Of a DNA stretch of 51,521 bases, positions 10,205 through 19,209 are shown piece by piece. Position 1 is the first letter of the stretch; every line of letters begins with the position of its first letter. The notes below the pieces were generated by a model. That model worked only from the letters and a program-made list of their open reading frames with translations. It did no database searches and was not told where the DNA came from. Source of the DNA: Bacteroidota bacterium (lineage in GTDB: Bacteria; Bacteroidota; Bacteroidia; Chitinophagales; Chitinophagaceae); assembly GCA_021824365.1 (NCBI GenBank), contig JAKAKY010000001.1:1-51521 (forward strand), given 5' to 3'. The translations under genes were made by a program, and so were the position numbers.

Positions 10205-11809
10205 ATGGATAGAAGAATTTTTATTAAGAATGGGTCATTAGCCGGTTTGGCCATTACAGCAATTGCCAATGAAGCCGCAGCAAAAATGAATACAGTTAAT
10301 GCAGATTTTCCATACATGGAAACCACCATTGATACAGTACAACAGGCTATGCGAGAAGGCAAATTAACGGCCACCCAATTAACAAATATGTATTTACAAA
10401 GAATTAAAGCAGTTGATCAATACGGTCCGGCCATTAATTCGGTGATTGAAATTAATCCGGATGCACTTACCATTGCAGCAGAATTAGATAAAGAAAGAAA
10501 AGCAGGTAAAATAAGAGGGCCTTTACATGGTATACCGGTGTTAATTAAAGACAATATTAATACCGGAGATAAAATGATGACCACTGCGGGTTCATTAGCG
10601 CTGGTAGGGAATATTGCCGATAAAGATGCCTTTGTAATTGCACAATTACGAAAAGCCGGCGCCGTTATATTAGGAAAAACCAATTTAAGTGAATGGGCCA
10701 ATTGGCGTTCTACCCGTTCAACCAGTGGCTGGAGCAGTCGCGGCGGACAAACCAAAAACCCTAATATGTTAGACAGAGGGCCTTGTGGTTCCAGTGCAGG
10801 CTCTGGCGCTGCCGTTTCTGCCAATTTATGCGTAGTAGCAGTGGGAACTGAAACAGATGGTTCAGTAATTGCACCTTCATCATTTAATGGGATAGTTGGT
10901 ATTAAACCAACTGTTGGTTTGGTAAGCCGCCATGGCATTATACCTATTTCTGCTACACAAGATACTGCCGGCCCGATGGCCAGAACGGTAAAAGATGCTG
11001 CTATTCTGTTGGGAGTCATGACAGGTATTGATGAATTAGATGCTGTTACGCTGAACAGCAAAAGCAAATTCCTGTCAGATTACACCCAATTTTTAGATGT
11101 GAATGCACTAAAAGGAAAGCGTATCGGTATAGAAAAATCTTTTTTAAAGGGGCATGAAGGTGTAGTATCATTATTTAAAGCAGCTATTAAAACCTTACAG
11201 CAACAAGGCGCCACCGTTATAGAAGTGGATTTACTGAAATTAACCAACCCGTTAGGTGAGGCTGAAAATATAGTTTTACAATACGAGTTTAACGACGGTA
11301 TTAACCGTTATTTGGCAACTGCAAAAGGTAAAGTACATTCATTAAAAGAATTAATTGCGTTTAATAATGCAAACGCTACAACCGTTATGCCCTACTTTAA
11401 ACAGGAATTATTAGAGAAAAGCGAAGCCAGAGGTACCTTACAGGATACTTCTTATAAGGAAGCACTTGCAAAATCGACCTCAGCCAGAGCTATTATTGAT
11501 AACCTGATGAAAACAGAAAACTTAGATGCCATTGCCGGAACCAGCATTGGCCCTGCCTGCTGTATTGATTTAATTAATGGTGATTATGATACCGGATTTT
11601 ATTTTTGTCCGCCTGCAGCAATGGCAGGTTATCCGCATATTTCTGTGCCCATGGGTACCTACCAGCATTTACCTGTTGGCTTTTCATTCATTGGCGGAGC
11701 TTATGAAGAGCCCAAATTACTGGGTATAGCCTATGCGTTTGAGCAAGCAACCCAAAAAAGAGTGGTGCCAAAGTTCATTCCAAACTTTATTCCTGCACAC
11801 CAGCGTTAA
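10205..11809 (+). CDS. Amidase signature family hydrolase with Tat-like export signal
   Basis: Ser-cisSer-Lys amidohydrolase of 534 aa. The catalytic lysine is K115 in PVLIKDNINTG, the cis-serine lies in GPCGSSAGSGAA (S196/S197), and the nucleophile is S220 in GTETDGSVIAPSS. The N-terminus MDRRIFIKNG followed by a hydrophobic run and ANEAAAK looks like a twin-arginine signal with an Ala-rich cleavage site, so periplasmic export as a folded enzyme is inferred. Export and the lack of gatB/gatC neighbours argue against GatA. The substrate is unknown. A strong hairpin follows at 11838-11866. Same-family alternatives are peptide amidase or acylamidase. Confidence 0.92.
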   Translation: MDRRIFIKNGSLAGLAITAIANEAAAKMNTVNADFPYMETTIDTVQQAMREGKLTATQLTNMYLQRIKAVDQYGPAINSVIEINPDALTIAAELDKERKAGKIRGPLHGIPVLIKDNINTGDKMMTTAGSLALVGNIADKDAFVIAQLRKAGAVILGKTNLSEWANWRSTRSTSGWSSRGGQTKNPNMLDRGPCGSSAGSGAAVSANLCVVAVGTETDGSVIAPSSFNGIVGIKPTVGLVSRHGIIPISATQDTAGPMARTVKDAAILLGVMTGIDELDAVTLNSKSKFLSDYTQFLDVNALKGKRIGIEKSFLKGHEGVVSLFKAAIKTLQQQGATVIEVDLLKLTNPLGEAENIVLQYEFNDGINRYLATAKGKVHSLKELIAFNNANATTVMPYFKQELLEKSEARGTLQDTSYKEALAKSTSARAIIDNLMKTENLDAIAGTSIGPACCIDLINGDYDTGFYFCPPAAMAGYPHISVPMGTYQHLPVGFSFIGGAYEEPKLLGIAYAFEQATQKRVVPKFIPNFIPAHQR

Positions 11810-11837
11810 TTATTTACCTACTACTTTACTTTCAACA

Positions 11838-11866
11838 AAGGCCTCGAACAATAACGAGGCTTTTTT
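11838..11866 (+). terminator. Rho-independent terminator after the amidase gene
   Basis: GCCTCG (11841-11846) pairs with CGAGGC (11855-11860), extended by A-T and G-T pairs, with an 8-nt loop and a run of six T (11861-11866). Confidence 0.85.
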
Positions 11867-11975
11867 CATGTTTAACAAATGGCGGCACTATATTTTAAAA
11901 CAATATATAACTATATGCTATTTTTTACTACCTTAACCTCCAAATCCCCACTCACTCATATTTATATTACACCTT

Positions 11976-13268
11976 ATGTTTCAAATGCTGTTACATTATC
12001 TTCCCACCGATTTACAAATGTTTATACTCGTAGTTGTATTTGCATTATTAATTGGGTTAGAACAAAGGCGATACCACATTAATGAACCATTTGAAAATTT
12101 ATTTGGCACTGATAGAACTTTTACACTTTTAGGAATTTTAGGCTATATCTTATATGTAATTGATAAACAACAACTCTTCATTTTTATTATTGGCGCTTGC
12201 TTTATTACACTTTTGCTCGGCATTTATTATTTCCAAAAAATTAGCACAGAAAAAAAATTTGGATTAACCACCATACTCATTGCACTCATTACCTACACAT
12301 TGGCACCACTTGTTTACACACAGCCATTATGGTTAACATTTTGCATTGTAATTTTAATTTTGGTAATAACAGAAGCTAAAAAAAGTTTATTCGCCATTTC
12401 AAAGTTATTTGATGAGGATGAATTTATTGTATTAGCTAAATTTCTGGTATTAACAGGTGTAATACTCCCATTATTACCAACACAACCCATTTCATTAGCT
12501 ATTGCAGTTTCACCCTATCAAATCTGGCTGGCAGTGGTGGTTATATCCAGTATTTCATATGCCAGTTATCTGGTCAAAAAATTTGTATTCCCAAATGCCG
12601 GAATAATTATTACAGCTATATTAGGCGGCTTGTATAGTAGTACTGCTACCACCGTAATATTGGCCAGAAAAAGCAAAGAGGATCCTAATGACAACCAGAT
12701 TTTGCCGGGCATGCTATTAGCTACACTAATGATGTATATTCGGCTGTTTGTAATTGCCTATATTTTTAACAGCCAAATTGCTTTTGTACTATTGCCTTAC
12801 TTTGTAGTTTTTATATTAATAACTGCCGGTATTATTGCAGGTTTGTTTTGGTTACATCGGGAAGAAAAAATACTGCCAATGGCAACGCCACTTCATACCA
12901 GAGGAAATCCTTTAGAGTTTAAAACAGCTTTAATTTTTGCAGCATTATTCATTTTGTTTTCGCTATTAACCGGTTATGTATTCCGTGTATTTGGTAATGG
13001 CGGTTTAAATATTTTGGCGTTGGTGGTAGGTGTAACTGATATAGACCCCTTTATTTTAAATTTGTTTCAGGGTAAAATGCTAATAAGCGAGGGTGTAATT
13101 GTATTATCCGTTTTAAATGCCATAGTTAGCAATAATGTGCTAAAAATGATATATGCCCTTTCATTAGAAGCGCCGCAAATTAGAAAAAAAACTGCTATTA
13201 GTTTTGGTATTTTAATATTAGCAGGTATTTTAATATCATTTTGGTTGTTTTTAACCAAAGGCACCTGA
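11976..13268 (+). CDS. MgtC/SapB-DUF4010 family membrane protein
   Basis: Polytopic inner-membrane protein of 430 aa with about a dozen hydrophobic segments. The N-terminal third has the MgtC/SapB pattern LIGLEQRR followed by FGTDRTFTLLGILGY. The rest matches DUF4010, including GGLYSSTATTVILARKSKE and the C-terminal GNGGLNILALVVGVTDIDPF. Proteins of this composite type are widespread in Bacteroidota and Proteobacteria; their transport or regulatory role is unproven. A second possible start lies at 11985. The gene follows the amidase terminator and precedes trpS by 79 bp. Confidence 0.88.
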   Translation: MFQMLLHYLPTDLQMFILVVVFALLIGLEQRRYHINEPFENLFGTDRTFTLLGILGYILYVIDKQQLFIFIIGACFITLLLGIYYFQKISTEKKFGLTTILIALITYTLAPLVYTQPLWLTFCIVILILVITEAKKSLFAISKLFDEDEFIVLAKFLVLTGVILPLLPTQPISLAIAVSPYQIWLAVVVISSISYASYLVKKFVFPNAGIIITAILGGLYSSTATTVILARKSKEDPNDNQILPGMLLATLMMYIRLFVIAYIFNSQIAFVLLPYFVVFILITAGIIAGLFWLHREEKILPMATPLHTRGNPLEFKTALIFAALFILFSLLTGYVFRVFGNGGLNILALVVGVTDIDPFILNLFQGKMLISEGVIVLSVLNAIVSNNVLKMIYALSLEAPQIRKKTAISFGILILAGILISFWLFLTKGT

Positions 13269-13334
13269 TGCCTGAAAAATTTATTACAATAGAAAAAAAA
13301 CGATGCTATACATGAACAAACAGGTTACTTAAAT

Positions 13335-13342
13335 TATCTTCG
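13335..13342 (+). promoter_or_regulatory. Candidate -7 element of trpS (TATCTTCG)
   Basis: TATCTTCG matches the Bacteroidota -7 pattern TAnnTTTG with one change and recurs identically before sucC. It ends only 5 nt before the trpS ATG, so the transcript would be leaderless or nearly so. No clear -33 TTTG is visible. Confidence 0.4.
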
Positions 13343-13347
13343 CCGCT

Positions 13348-14343
13348 ATGAAAAAAGAAACAGTGTTAAGCGGTATTCGCCCAACGGGATATTTACATTT
13401 GGGTAACTATTTTGGTGCCATGCGTAATTATGTAAAAATGCAGAATGCCTTTAATTGTTATTTTTTTGTTGCTAACTGGCATAGCCTTACTACCCACCCC
13501 GATACAAAAGCTTTGCAGGAAAGTGTTTTCAGAGTAATTGCCGAAAATGTGGCTTGCGGATTAGACCCCAATAAGGTTGCACTCTACGTGCAAAGCGATG
13601 TACCCGAAATTGCTGAACTTTACTTATACCTGAATATGTTGGCCTATAAAGGCGAATTGGAAAAAACCACCACATTTAAAGATAAAGTAAGACAACAACC
13701 CGATAATGTAAATGCCGGTTTATTAACTTACCCTGTTTTAATGGCTGCTGATATCTTAATTCACCGGGCAGTTAAAGTTCCGGTAGGTAAAGATCAGGAA
13801 CAACATTTGGAAATGGCTCGCAATTTTGCCGAACGTTTTAATTTTAGATACGGCCCCATTTTCCCGGAACCACAGGCTTTTAATTTTGGGGATAATCTCA
13901 TTAAGATTATGAGCTTAGATGGTAATGGTAAAATGAGCAAAAGTGAAAACCAAATGGCCACCCTATACTTAGCTGATGATGATGATGCCATCAGAAAAAA
14001 AATTATGAAAGCAAAAACAGATAGTGGGCCAACCGTGCCCAATTCATTGAAGCCCGATTATATAGAGAATTTATTTACATTGATGAGAATAGTAAGCAAA
14101 AAAGAAGTGTATGATGCCTTTCAGGAAAACTACAATAATTGCACCATACGCTACGGCGATTTTAAAAAGCAACTGGCAGAAGATATGGTAGCCTTTATAC
14201 AACCAATCAGAGAAAAAGCTGCAGCTATACAAAATGATAAAGTGCTGCTGCACCAAATCATGAAACAAGGTGCTGAAAAGGCCCGGGAAAGTGCCCATGC
14301 CACACTTCAGGAAGTGAGAAAAGCAATAAGAATGATTTATTAA
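13348..14343 (+). CDS. trpS: Tryptophan--tRNA ligase
   Basis: Class I aminoacyl-tRNA synthetase charging tRNA-Trp. The HIGH-like signature is RPTGYLHLGNYFGA near the N-terminus and the second signature is KMSKS at residues 195-199. The family block VLMAADILIHRAVKVPVGKDQ is also present as VLMAADIL and VPVGKDQEQH. At 331 aa it has the typical bacterial TrpS length. The start is fixed by the family N-terminus (KETVLSGIRPTG). A candidate -7 element sits immediately upstream. Downstream, 81 bp separate it from the deoxynucleoside kinase gene on the same strand. Confidence 0.97.
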   Translation: MKKETVLSGIRPTGYLHLGNYFGAMRNYVKMQNAFNCYFFVANWHSLTTHPDTKALQESVFRVIAENVACGLDPNKVALYVQSDVPEIAELYLYLNMLAYKGELEKTTTFKDKVRQQPDNVNAGLLTYPVLMAADILIHRAVKVPVGKDQEQHLEMARNFAERFNFRYGPIFPEPQAFNFGDNLIKIMSLDGNGKMSKSENQMATLYLADDDDAIRKKIMKAKTDSGPTVPNSLKPDYIENLFTLMRIVSKKEVYDAFQENYNNCTIRYGDFKKQLAEDMVAFIQPIREKAAAIQNDKVLLHQIMKQGAEKARESAHATLQEVRKAIRMIY

Positions 14344-14424
14344 AAAACAAGCACTACTTCCTAATTATTTATTACATTCACCGATAAACAGTAATTTCTT
14401 TTTCATTAAAATATTTTACTATAA

Positions 14425-15060
14425 ATGGCTAAAATAAAAAAACCAAAACATATTGCAGTAGCCGGCAATATTGGTGCGGGGAAAACAACACTTACCAAAA
14501 TGCTGAGTAAGCACTATAAATGGATTCCGCAATTTGAAGATGCAGACCATAACCCCTATTTGATGGATTTTTATGAAGATATGCCGCGCTGGAGTTTTAA
14601 CCTGCAAATTTATTTTTTAAACAAACGCCTGAATCAGTTATTAGATATTCAAAGAGGAACAGAAACAGTGATTCAGGACAGAACAATATATGAGGATGCC
14701 ACCATTTTTGCACCCAATTTGCACGATATGGGTTTGATGCTCAAAAGAGATTTTGAGAATTATTATACTTTTTTTCAAACACTGAAAAGTATGATTCAAC
14801 CACCCGATTTGCTCGTTTATTTAAAAGCATCGGTACCTACATTAGTAGCTCAAATTCAAAAAAGAGGCCGTGAATATGAAGACAATATTCGCTTAGATTA
14901 TTTAAAAAAACTAAACGATTATTACTCACTATTTGCCGATAATTACAAAGAGGGCCCTATTTTAATTATTGACTGTGATAGAAATAAGTTTGCCAATAAT
15001 GAAGAACATTTTGGAGAAATTATCAGCAAAATAGATGCTACTTTGTTTGGTTTATTTTAA
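14425..15060 (+). CDS. Deoxynucleoside kinase (dGK/dCK/TK2-like)
   Basis: Nucleoside salvage kinase that phosphorylates deoxynucleosides to monophosphates. P-loop GNIGAGKTTL starts near residue 14. The family motif QDRTIYEDA (the D/ERS motif in variant form), and the lid region QKRGREYEDNIRLDYL follow. The length of 211 aa matches the bacterial deoxyadenosine/deoxyguanosine kinase group. The exact base preference cannot be fixed here. It ends at a bidirectional hairpin that separates it from the convergent pckA gene. Probably read from its own promoter or through from trpS. Confidence 0.92.
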   Translation: MAKIKKPKHIAVAGNIGAGKTTLTKMLSKHYKWIPQFEDADHNPYLMDFYEDMPRWSFNLQIYFLNKRLNQLLDIQRGTETVIQDRTIYEDATIFAPNLHDMGLMLKRDFENYYTFFQTLKSMIQPPDLLVYLKASVPTLVAQIQKRGREYEDNIRLDYLKKLNDYYSLFADNYKEGPILIIDCDRNKFANNEEHFGEIISKIDATLFGLF

Positions 15061-15083
15061 CAGCTTTTAAAAAATGAATGCAT

Positions 15084-15116
15084 AAAAAAAATCCCGCATA
15101 AACAGCGGGATTTTTT
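15084..15116. terminator. Bidirectional terminator between the kinase gene and pckA
   Basis: TCCCGC (15092-15097) pairs with GCGGGA (15105-15110) around a 7-nt loop. The stem is flanked by an A-run on the left and a T-run on the right, so it can terminate both convergent transcripts. Confidence 0.9.
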
Positions 15117-15147
15117 CATTCGTCAGAGCAATCGAAGAGACCAAAAT

Positions 15148-16767
15148 TTACAATCGGGCAGTAGTTTTAGGTGCGGCCATAATAATATCATTAGAAACAC
15201 CCGATTGATATTTTTCAAAATTTTGATTGAATAATATTGCCAGTTGATGCGCTGCTTTATCATATGCATTTCTGTCAGTCCAGGTATATCTGGGATGCAA
15301 TAATTGAACAGGTACTCCGGGACAGGTTTTGGGAATTTGAACGCCAAAAACCGTGTGTTTTTCAAATTCTACTTCCTGCAATTTTCCCGACAAAGCAGCG
15401 CAAATCATGGCACGGGTATATTGCAAATTCATTCGTTTACCAATACCATATGCACCGCCGGTCCAACCTGTATTAACCATCCAAACCTGAACCTGATGCT
15501 TTTTAATCTTCTTGCCCAATAAAGCAGCATACTTACCCGGATGCAAGGGCATAAAAGGTGCACCAAAACAAGTACTAAATGTGGCTTTGGGTTCAGTTAC
15601 CCCGGCTTCAGTACCGGCAACTTTTGCAGTATAGCCACTAATAAACTGATACATGGCCTGCTCGGTACTTAATTTACTTATGGGTGGTAAAACCCCATAA
15701 GCATCACAGGTTAAAAAGAAAATGTTTTTGGGAATACCTGCAATAGAGGGTATTAAAGCATTGCTGATGTATTCTAAAGGATAACTGACTCTTGTATTTT
15801 CAGTAATGGATTTATCTGAAAAATTGATTTGATTGGTATTGGGATAAAATACTACATTTTCAACCAATGCGCCAGGCCGTATGGCATGATAAATTTCCGG
15901 CTCTTTGGCTTCGTCTAAATCAATGCATTTGGCATAACAACCTCCTTCAAAATTAAATATACCATACTCATCCCAACCGTGTTCATCATCCCCAATTAAT
16001 TTTCTGGTTGCATCCGCACTCAACGTTGTTTTGCCTGTACCGCTTAACCCAAAAAACAAGGCAACATCATCTTCTTTCCCAACATTAGCACTGCAATGCA
16101 TACTGAGGGTTTGGTGTTGAATGGGGAATAAAAAATTAAGTACACTAAAAATACCTTTCTTTATTTCACCGGTGTAAGCAGTTCCACCAATGATGATGGT
16201 TTTTTCTGTAAAAGAAATAATGGCAAAATTACCCTGCCGGGTTCCATCTGTTGTTGGATTAGTCAAAAAATCCGGCGCTTGAATAATATGCCATTCGGGC
16301 ACAAAATTCTGCAATTCTGCTTCAGATGGCCGAATAAACATGTTATAAGTAAATAAATTACTCCAGGGATTTTCATTGATTACCCTAATTTTTATCCGAT
16401 AATCAGGGTGTGCGCAGGCAAAAGCATCCCGTACCCATAATCTGTTTTTTTGGTTACAATAAGCTATCAATTTTTGCTTTAATGCTGCAAACTTTACGCC
16501 ATCAAATGGAATATTAAAAATGTTCCAGTCAACAGTATGTTCAGTTAAACTATCTTTCACTATAAATTTATCTAAAGGGCTTCTTCCGGTGAATTTTCCG
16601 GTATGCACACATAAGGCACCGGTATTGTTTAAAACACCTTCCGATCTTAAAAGGGTTTGTTCTATTAAAGTTTCTGGTGAAAGTTGATAATGAATTTCCA
16701 AATTGGTTGAAAAGCCCAATTTATTCAACTGTTCATGTAGCAGAGACTGATTCAGGGTGGCAATCAT
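15148..16767 (-). CDS. pckA: Phosphoenolpyruvate carboxykinase (ATP)
   Basis: Gluconeogenic enzyme converting oxaloacetate plus ATP to phosphoenolpyruvate, CO2 and ADP. The kinase-1a loop GLSGTGKTTLSAD lies near residues 240-252, and the substrate segment FTGRSPLDKFIV and the C-terminal TGWTGGAYGIGKRM block are present. With the start at ATG 16765-16767 it is 539 aa, the usual size for ATP-type PckA; an ATG 12 bp further upstream (16779) is possible. Divergent from the GlcD-like gene over a spacer of about 316 bp, consistent with regulated expression. It ends 32 bp from the bidirectional terminator. No missing catalytic residues seen. Confidence 0.97.
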   Translation of the reverse strand: MIATLNQSLLHEQLNKLGFSTNLEIHYQLSPETLIEQTLLRSEGVLNNTGALCVHTGKFTGRSPLDKFIVKDSLTEHTVDWNIFNIPFDGVKFAALKQKLIAYCNQKNRLWVRDAFACAHPDYRIKIRVINENPWSNLFTYNMFIRPSEAELQNFVPEWHIIQAPDFLTNPTTDGTRQGNFAIISFTEKTIIIGGTAYTGEIKKGIFSVLNFLFPIQHQTLSMHCSANVGKEDDVALFFGLSGTGKTTLSADATRKLIGDDEHGWDEYGIFNFEGGCYAKCIDLDEAKEPEIYHAIRPGALVENVVFYPNTNQINFSDKSITENTRVSYPLEYISNALIPSIAGIPKNIFFLTCDAYGVLPPISKLSTEQAMYQFISGYTAKVAGTEAGVTEPKATFSTCFGAPFMPLHPGKYAALLGKKIKKHQVQVWMVNTGWTGGAYGIGKRMNLQYTRAMICAALSGKLQEVEFEKHTVFGVQIPKTCPGVPVQLLHPRYTWTDRNAYDKAAHQLAILFNQNFEKYQSGVSNDIIMAAPKTTARL

Positions 16768-17083
16768 ACAAACTATCATTTGTTAGTAGTACAAATATAT
16801 AGTCAAGCTTTTCAGTTAAACAAACAACGTGTAAGCAATACACTTTTAAAAAGTTTTACCTTTTTACCGTAAACACAACAAATTATTCAACAAAATAGAG
16901 AAGATACTTTATTGAATAGGTTTAATACTGTATTTTTTTTCTCATAGTCAAAAAATATAGATTAATTTATTTTTTGCATTTCTGCATACTTTTTTATCCG
17001 GCTGAAAATGATTATAAGTAATTATTTAGAGAAATTATCTGCATTTGAAATTATCTTTACCAACAAAAAAACCAAGTGTAAAT
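16768..17083. other. Divergent intergenic region between pckA and the GlcD-like gene
   Basis: About 316 bp of very AT-rich DNA without a credible ORF. It must carry both divergent promoters. The only structure I see is an inverted repeat, TATTCAA (16884-16890) and TTGAATA (16912-16918), 21 bp apart, with a few further pairing bases inside. It may be an operator or chance in AT-rich DNA. No clear TTTG/TAnnTTTG pair could be assigned. Confidence 0.4.
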
Positions 17084-18481
17084 ATGTTAGCAAAGGAAAT
17101 TGTTGATGCCCTCACCCAAATAGCAGGCAAAGAAAATATTATAGTGCTTGAAGAAGATTTATTGAAATATGGCCACGACGAAACAGAAACCATTCAACAC
17201 ACTCCTGAAATTGTATTAAAACCCAATAATACTGACCAAGTAGCCGCCATTATGGCTTTTTGTAATCAAAATGGCCTCCCGGTTACACCGAGAGGGGCAG
17301 GCACCGGATTAAGCGGCGGTGCAATTCCACATATGGGAGGCGTTGTATTAAGCTTAGAAAAATTCAACAAAATAATCAATATTGATCATCAAAACTTGCA
17401 GGTGATAACCGAGCCGGGTGTTATTACAGAGGTATTGCAAAATGCAGTAAAAGAAAAAGGGCTGTTTTATCCGCCCGACCCGAGCAGTAAAGGCAGTTGT
17501 TTTATAGGCGGCAATATTGCTGAAAACAGTGGTGGACCAAAAGCAGTAAAATATGGTGTAGTAAAAGATTATGTGTTAAATTTAGAAGTGGTACTTCCCA
17601 ATGGTTCCGTTATTGAAACCGGAGCCAATGTATTAAAAAATTCAACGGGTTATAATCTTACCCAACTGATGGTAGGTAGCGAAGGCACTTTGGGCATTGT
17701 TACAAAAATTACATTAAAACTAATTCCCTTGCCTAAATACGATGTTTTAATGCTGGCAGCCTTTAATAATTTGCAAAAAGCAAGTGAAGCTGTGAGTGCC
17801 ATTTTTAGAGCAGGCTTTGTACCCAGCGGTTTGGAGTTAGTAGAAATTGATGCTTTGAAAATAGTAAGTAGTATGATGGATAGCCATGCGGTACCTGTGC
17901 ATGATGGTATGGCAGCCCATTTATTAATTGAGCTAGATGGCAATCATAAAGAAATACTTATGCAGGAAATGGAAGCCATTGCCCTGCTTTTAGAAAATTT
18001 TGAAGTAGGTGATGTATTTTTTGCAGAAGATGAAGCACAAAAAAATGAGCTATGGAAACTCAGGCGCCGTGTTGCAGAAGCTGTAAAATCAGCCGGTTAC
18101 ACCATTGAGGAAGATACCGTTGTACCCAGAGCATTTTTACCCGATTTAATTGTAGGTGTAAAACAACTGGCACAACAGTATGGTTTTAAAGCCGTTTGTT
18201 ATGGCCATGCCGGGGATGGCAATCTGCATATCAGAATAAAAGACCCGCATACCACTACCAGTTTTGATGCACCGCATATACAACAGGCATTGGCTGATTT
18301 GTTTATGTTGGTTAAAAAACTGGGTGGTACCATTAGTGGCGAACATGGTATAGGATTAATTCAAAAAAAATATATGCCTTTAGTAATGCAGGAAGCAAAT
18401 TTACAAATTATGCGCTCTATTAAAAAAACATTAGATCCTAACAATATTTTAAATCCCGGAAAAATTTTTGATATGCAATAA
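17084..18481 (+). CDS. FAD-binding oxidoreductase, GlcD/D-lactate dehydrogenase-like
   Basis: Flavoprotein of the FAD_binding_4 plus FAD-oxidase_C family, oxidising a D-2-hydroxy acid such as glycolate or D-lactate and passing electrons onward. The FAD motif PRGAGTGLSGGA starts at residue 69, GSCFIGGNIAENSGGPKAV follows, and the C-terminal domain has CYGHAGDGNLHIRI and SGEHGIGLIQKKY. I chose ATG 17084 (465 aa, matching the family) over the TTG at 17045. No glcE or glcF lies beside it, so it is either a stand-alone dehydrogenase or partners a distant Fe-S protein. The FadF-like proteins 30 kb away are conceivable but unproven partners. Confidence 0.92.
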   Translation: MLAKEIVDALTQIAGKENIIVLEEDLLKYGHDETETIQHTPEIVLKPNNTDQVAAIMAFCNQNGLPVTPRGAGTGLSGGAIPHMGGVVLSLEKFNKIINIDHQNLQVITEPGVITEVLQNAVKEKGLFYPPDPSSKGSCFIGGNIAENSGGPKAVKYGVVKDYVLNLEVVLPNGSVIETGANVLKNSTGYNLTQLMVGSEGTLGIVTKITLKLIPLPKYDVLMLAAFNNLQKASEAVSAIFRAGFVPSGLELVEIDALKIVSSMMDSHAVPVHDGMAAHLLIELDGNHKEILMQEMEAIALLLENFEVGDVFFAEDEAQKNELWKLRRRVAEAVKSAGYTIEEDTVVPRAFLPDLIVGVKQLAQQYGFKAVCYGHAGDGNLHIRIKDPHTTTSFDAPHIQQALADLFMLVKKLGGTISGEHGIGLIQKKYMPLVMQEANLQIMRSIKKTLDPNNILNPGKIFDMQ

Positions 18482-18494
18482 GCACTTAGGTTTG
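18467..18494 (+). promoter_or_regulatory. Candidate Bacteroidota promoter for the 18544 barrel gene
   Basis: TTTG (18467-18470), 16-nt spacer, then TAGGTTTG (18487-18494), a full match to TAnnTTTG. It predicts a 5' leader of about 45 nt. The -33 element lies inside the end of the preceding gene. Confidence 0.5.
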
Positions 18495-18543
18495 TATCAT
18501 TAAATTTTAAAACCATTTTACACGTTTCCATAAACACACAAAC

Positions 18544-19209
18544 ATGAAAAAAATTTATTTATCATTGGCTTTTTGTACAATGGGTTTGGGCATTAGTTTA
18601 TCTGCACTAGCTCAACAAAGACAAATACCTCCCACTTATTCTAATTCGCCCTACAGCAACAGCACCAATAGCCCGGCAGCAACCGGTTTTCAAAAACAAA
18701 ACATGTTTATTGGGGGCGGCCTTTCATTGGGTTTTGGTACCTATAGTTTTAATATTGGCGGTACACCCGAAATTGGTTATTCGTTCAATGAATGGTTAGA
18801 TGCAGGTGTTTCTATCAACCTCAATTATCAATCTGTTAAAGCAGACCCTTATTTCAATAACGATATCAGGCAAAGAAGTTTTAACTACGGCGGTGGGCCA
18901 TTTGTTAGAATTTTCCCCATTAAGCAATTGTTTCTACAGGGACAATTTGAACAGAACTGGATTAAATACAATTACCTGAACATGACGAATAATCAGGCTA
19001 CCAGTTTTAATACCAATGCTTCCAGTTTCTTAGCCGGTGTTGGTTATGCACAACGCATTATTGGGCAAAGCACTTTTTATACTGTGATAATGGTAGATGT
19101 ATTAAATAGCCCTTATTCGCCTTACAGAAGCTATAATGGCGTTACCAGCACGGCTTTACCTATTATAAGAGCAGGTTTTAATTTTTATCTTCATCCAAAA
19201 AAGCAATAA
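18544..19209 (+). CDS. Small outer-membrane beta-barrel protein
   Basis: Secreted protein of 221 aa, with a signal peptide ending at ALAQQ. After a Ser/Asn/Thr/Pro-rich linker (residues 25-50) it consists of alternating strands with GGGLSLGFGTYSFNIGGTPE and repeated aromatic-ended segments, ending RAGFNFYLHPKKQ, a typical eight-strand porin-like pattern (OmpA/OprF-like barrel without the peptidoglycan domain). Function unknown. A good promoter sits 50 bp upstream. Its last 32 bp overlap the 3' end of the convergent LOG gene, an unusual tail-to-tail overlap. Confidence 0.8.
   Translation: MKKIYLSLAFCTMGLGISLSALAQQRQIPPTYSNSPYSNSTNSPAATGFQKQNMFIGGGLSLGFGTYSFNIGGTPEIGYSFNEWLDAGVSINLNYQSVKADPYFNNDIRQRSFNYGGGPFVRIFPIKQLFLQGQFEQNWIKYNYLNMTNNQATSFNTNASSFLAGVGYAQRIIGQSTFYTVIMVDVLNSPYSPYRSYNGVTSTALPIIRAGFNFYLHPKKQ

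Noticed and set aside
10417-11067. 216-aa antisense ORF opposite the amidase gene
   Set aside because: It lies wholly inside a well-supported amidase gene and its translation has no family pattern; it is a frame shadow.
11976-13268. MgtC-like protein as a virulence or phage-related factor
   Set aside because: The DUF4010 composite form is a common core protein in non-pathogens and no mobile genes are adjacent.
15123-15522. Several 70-80 aa ORFs over the 3' end of pckA
   Set aside because: All lie inside the conserved C-terminus of PckA and show no domain pattern.
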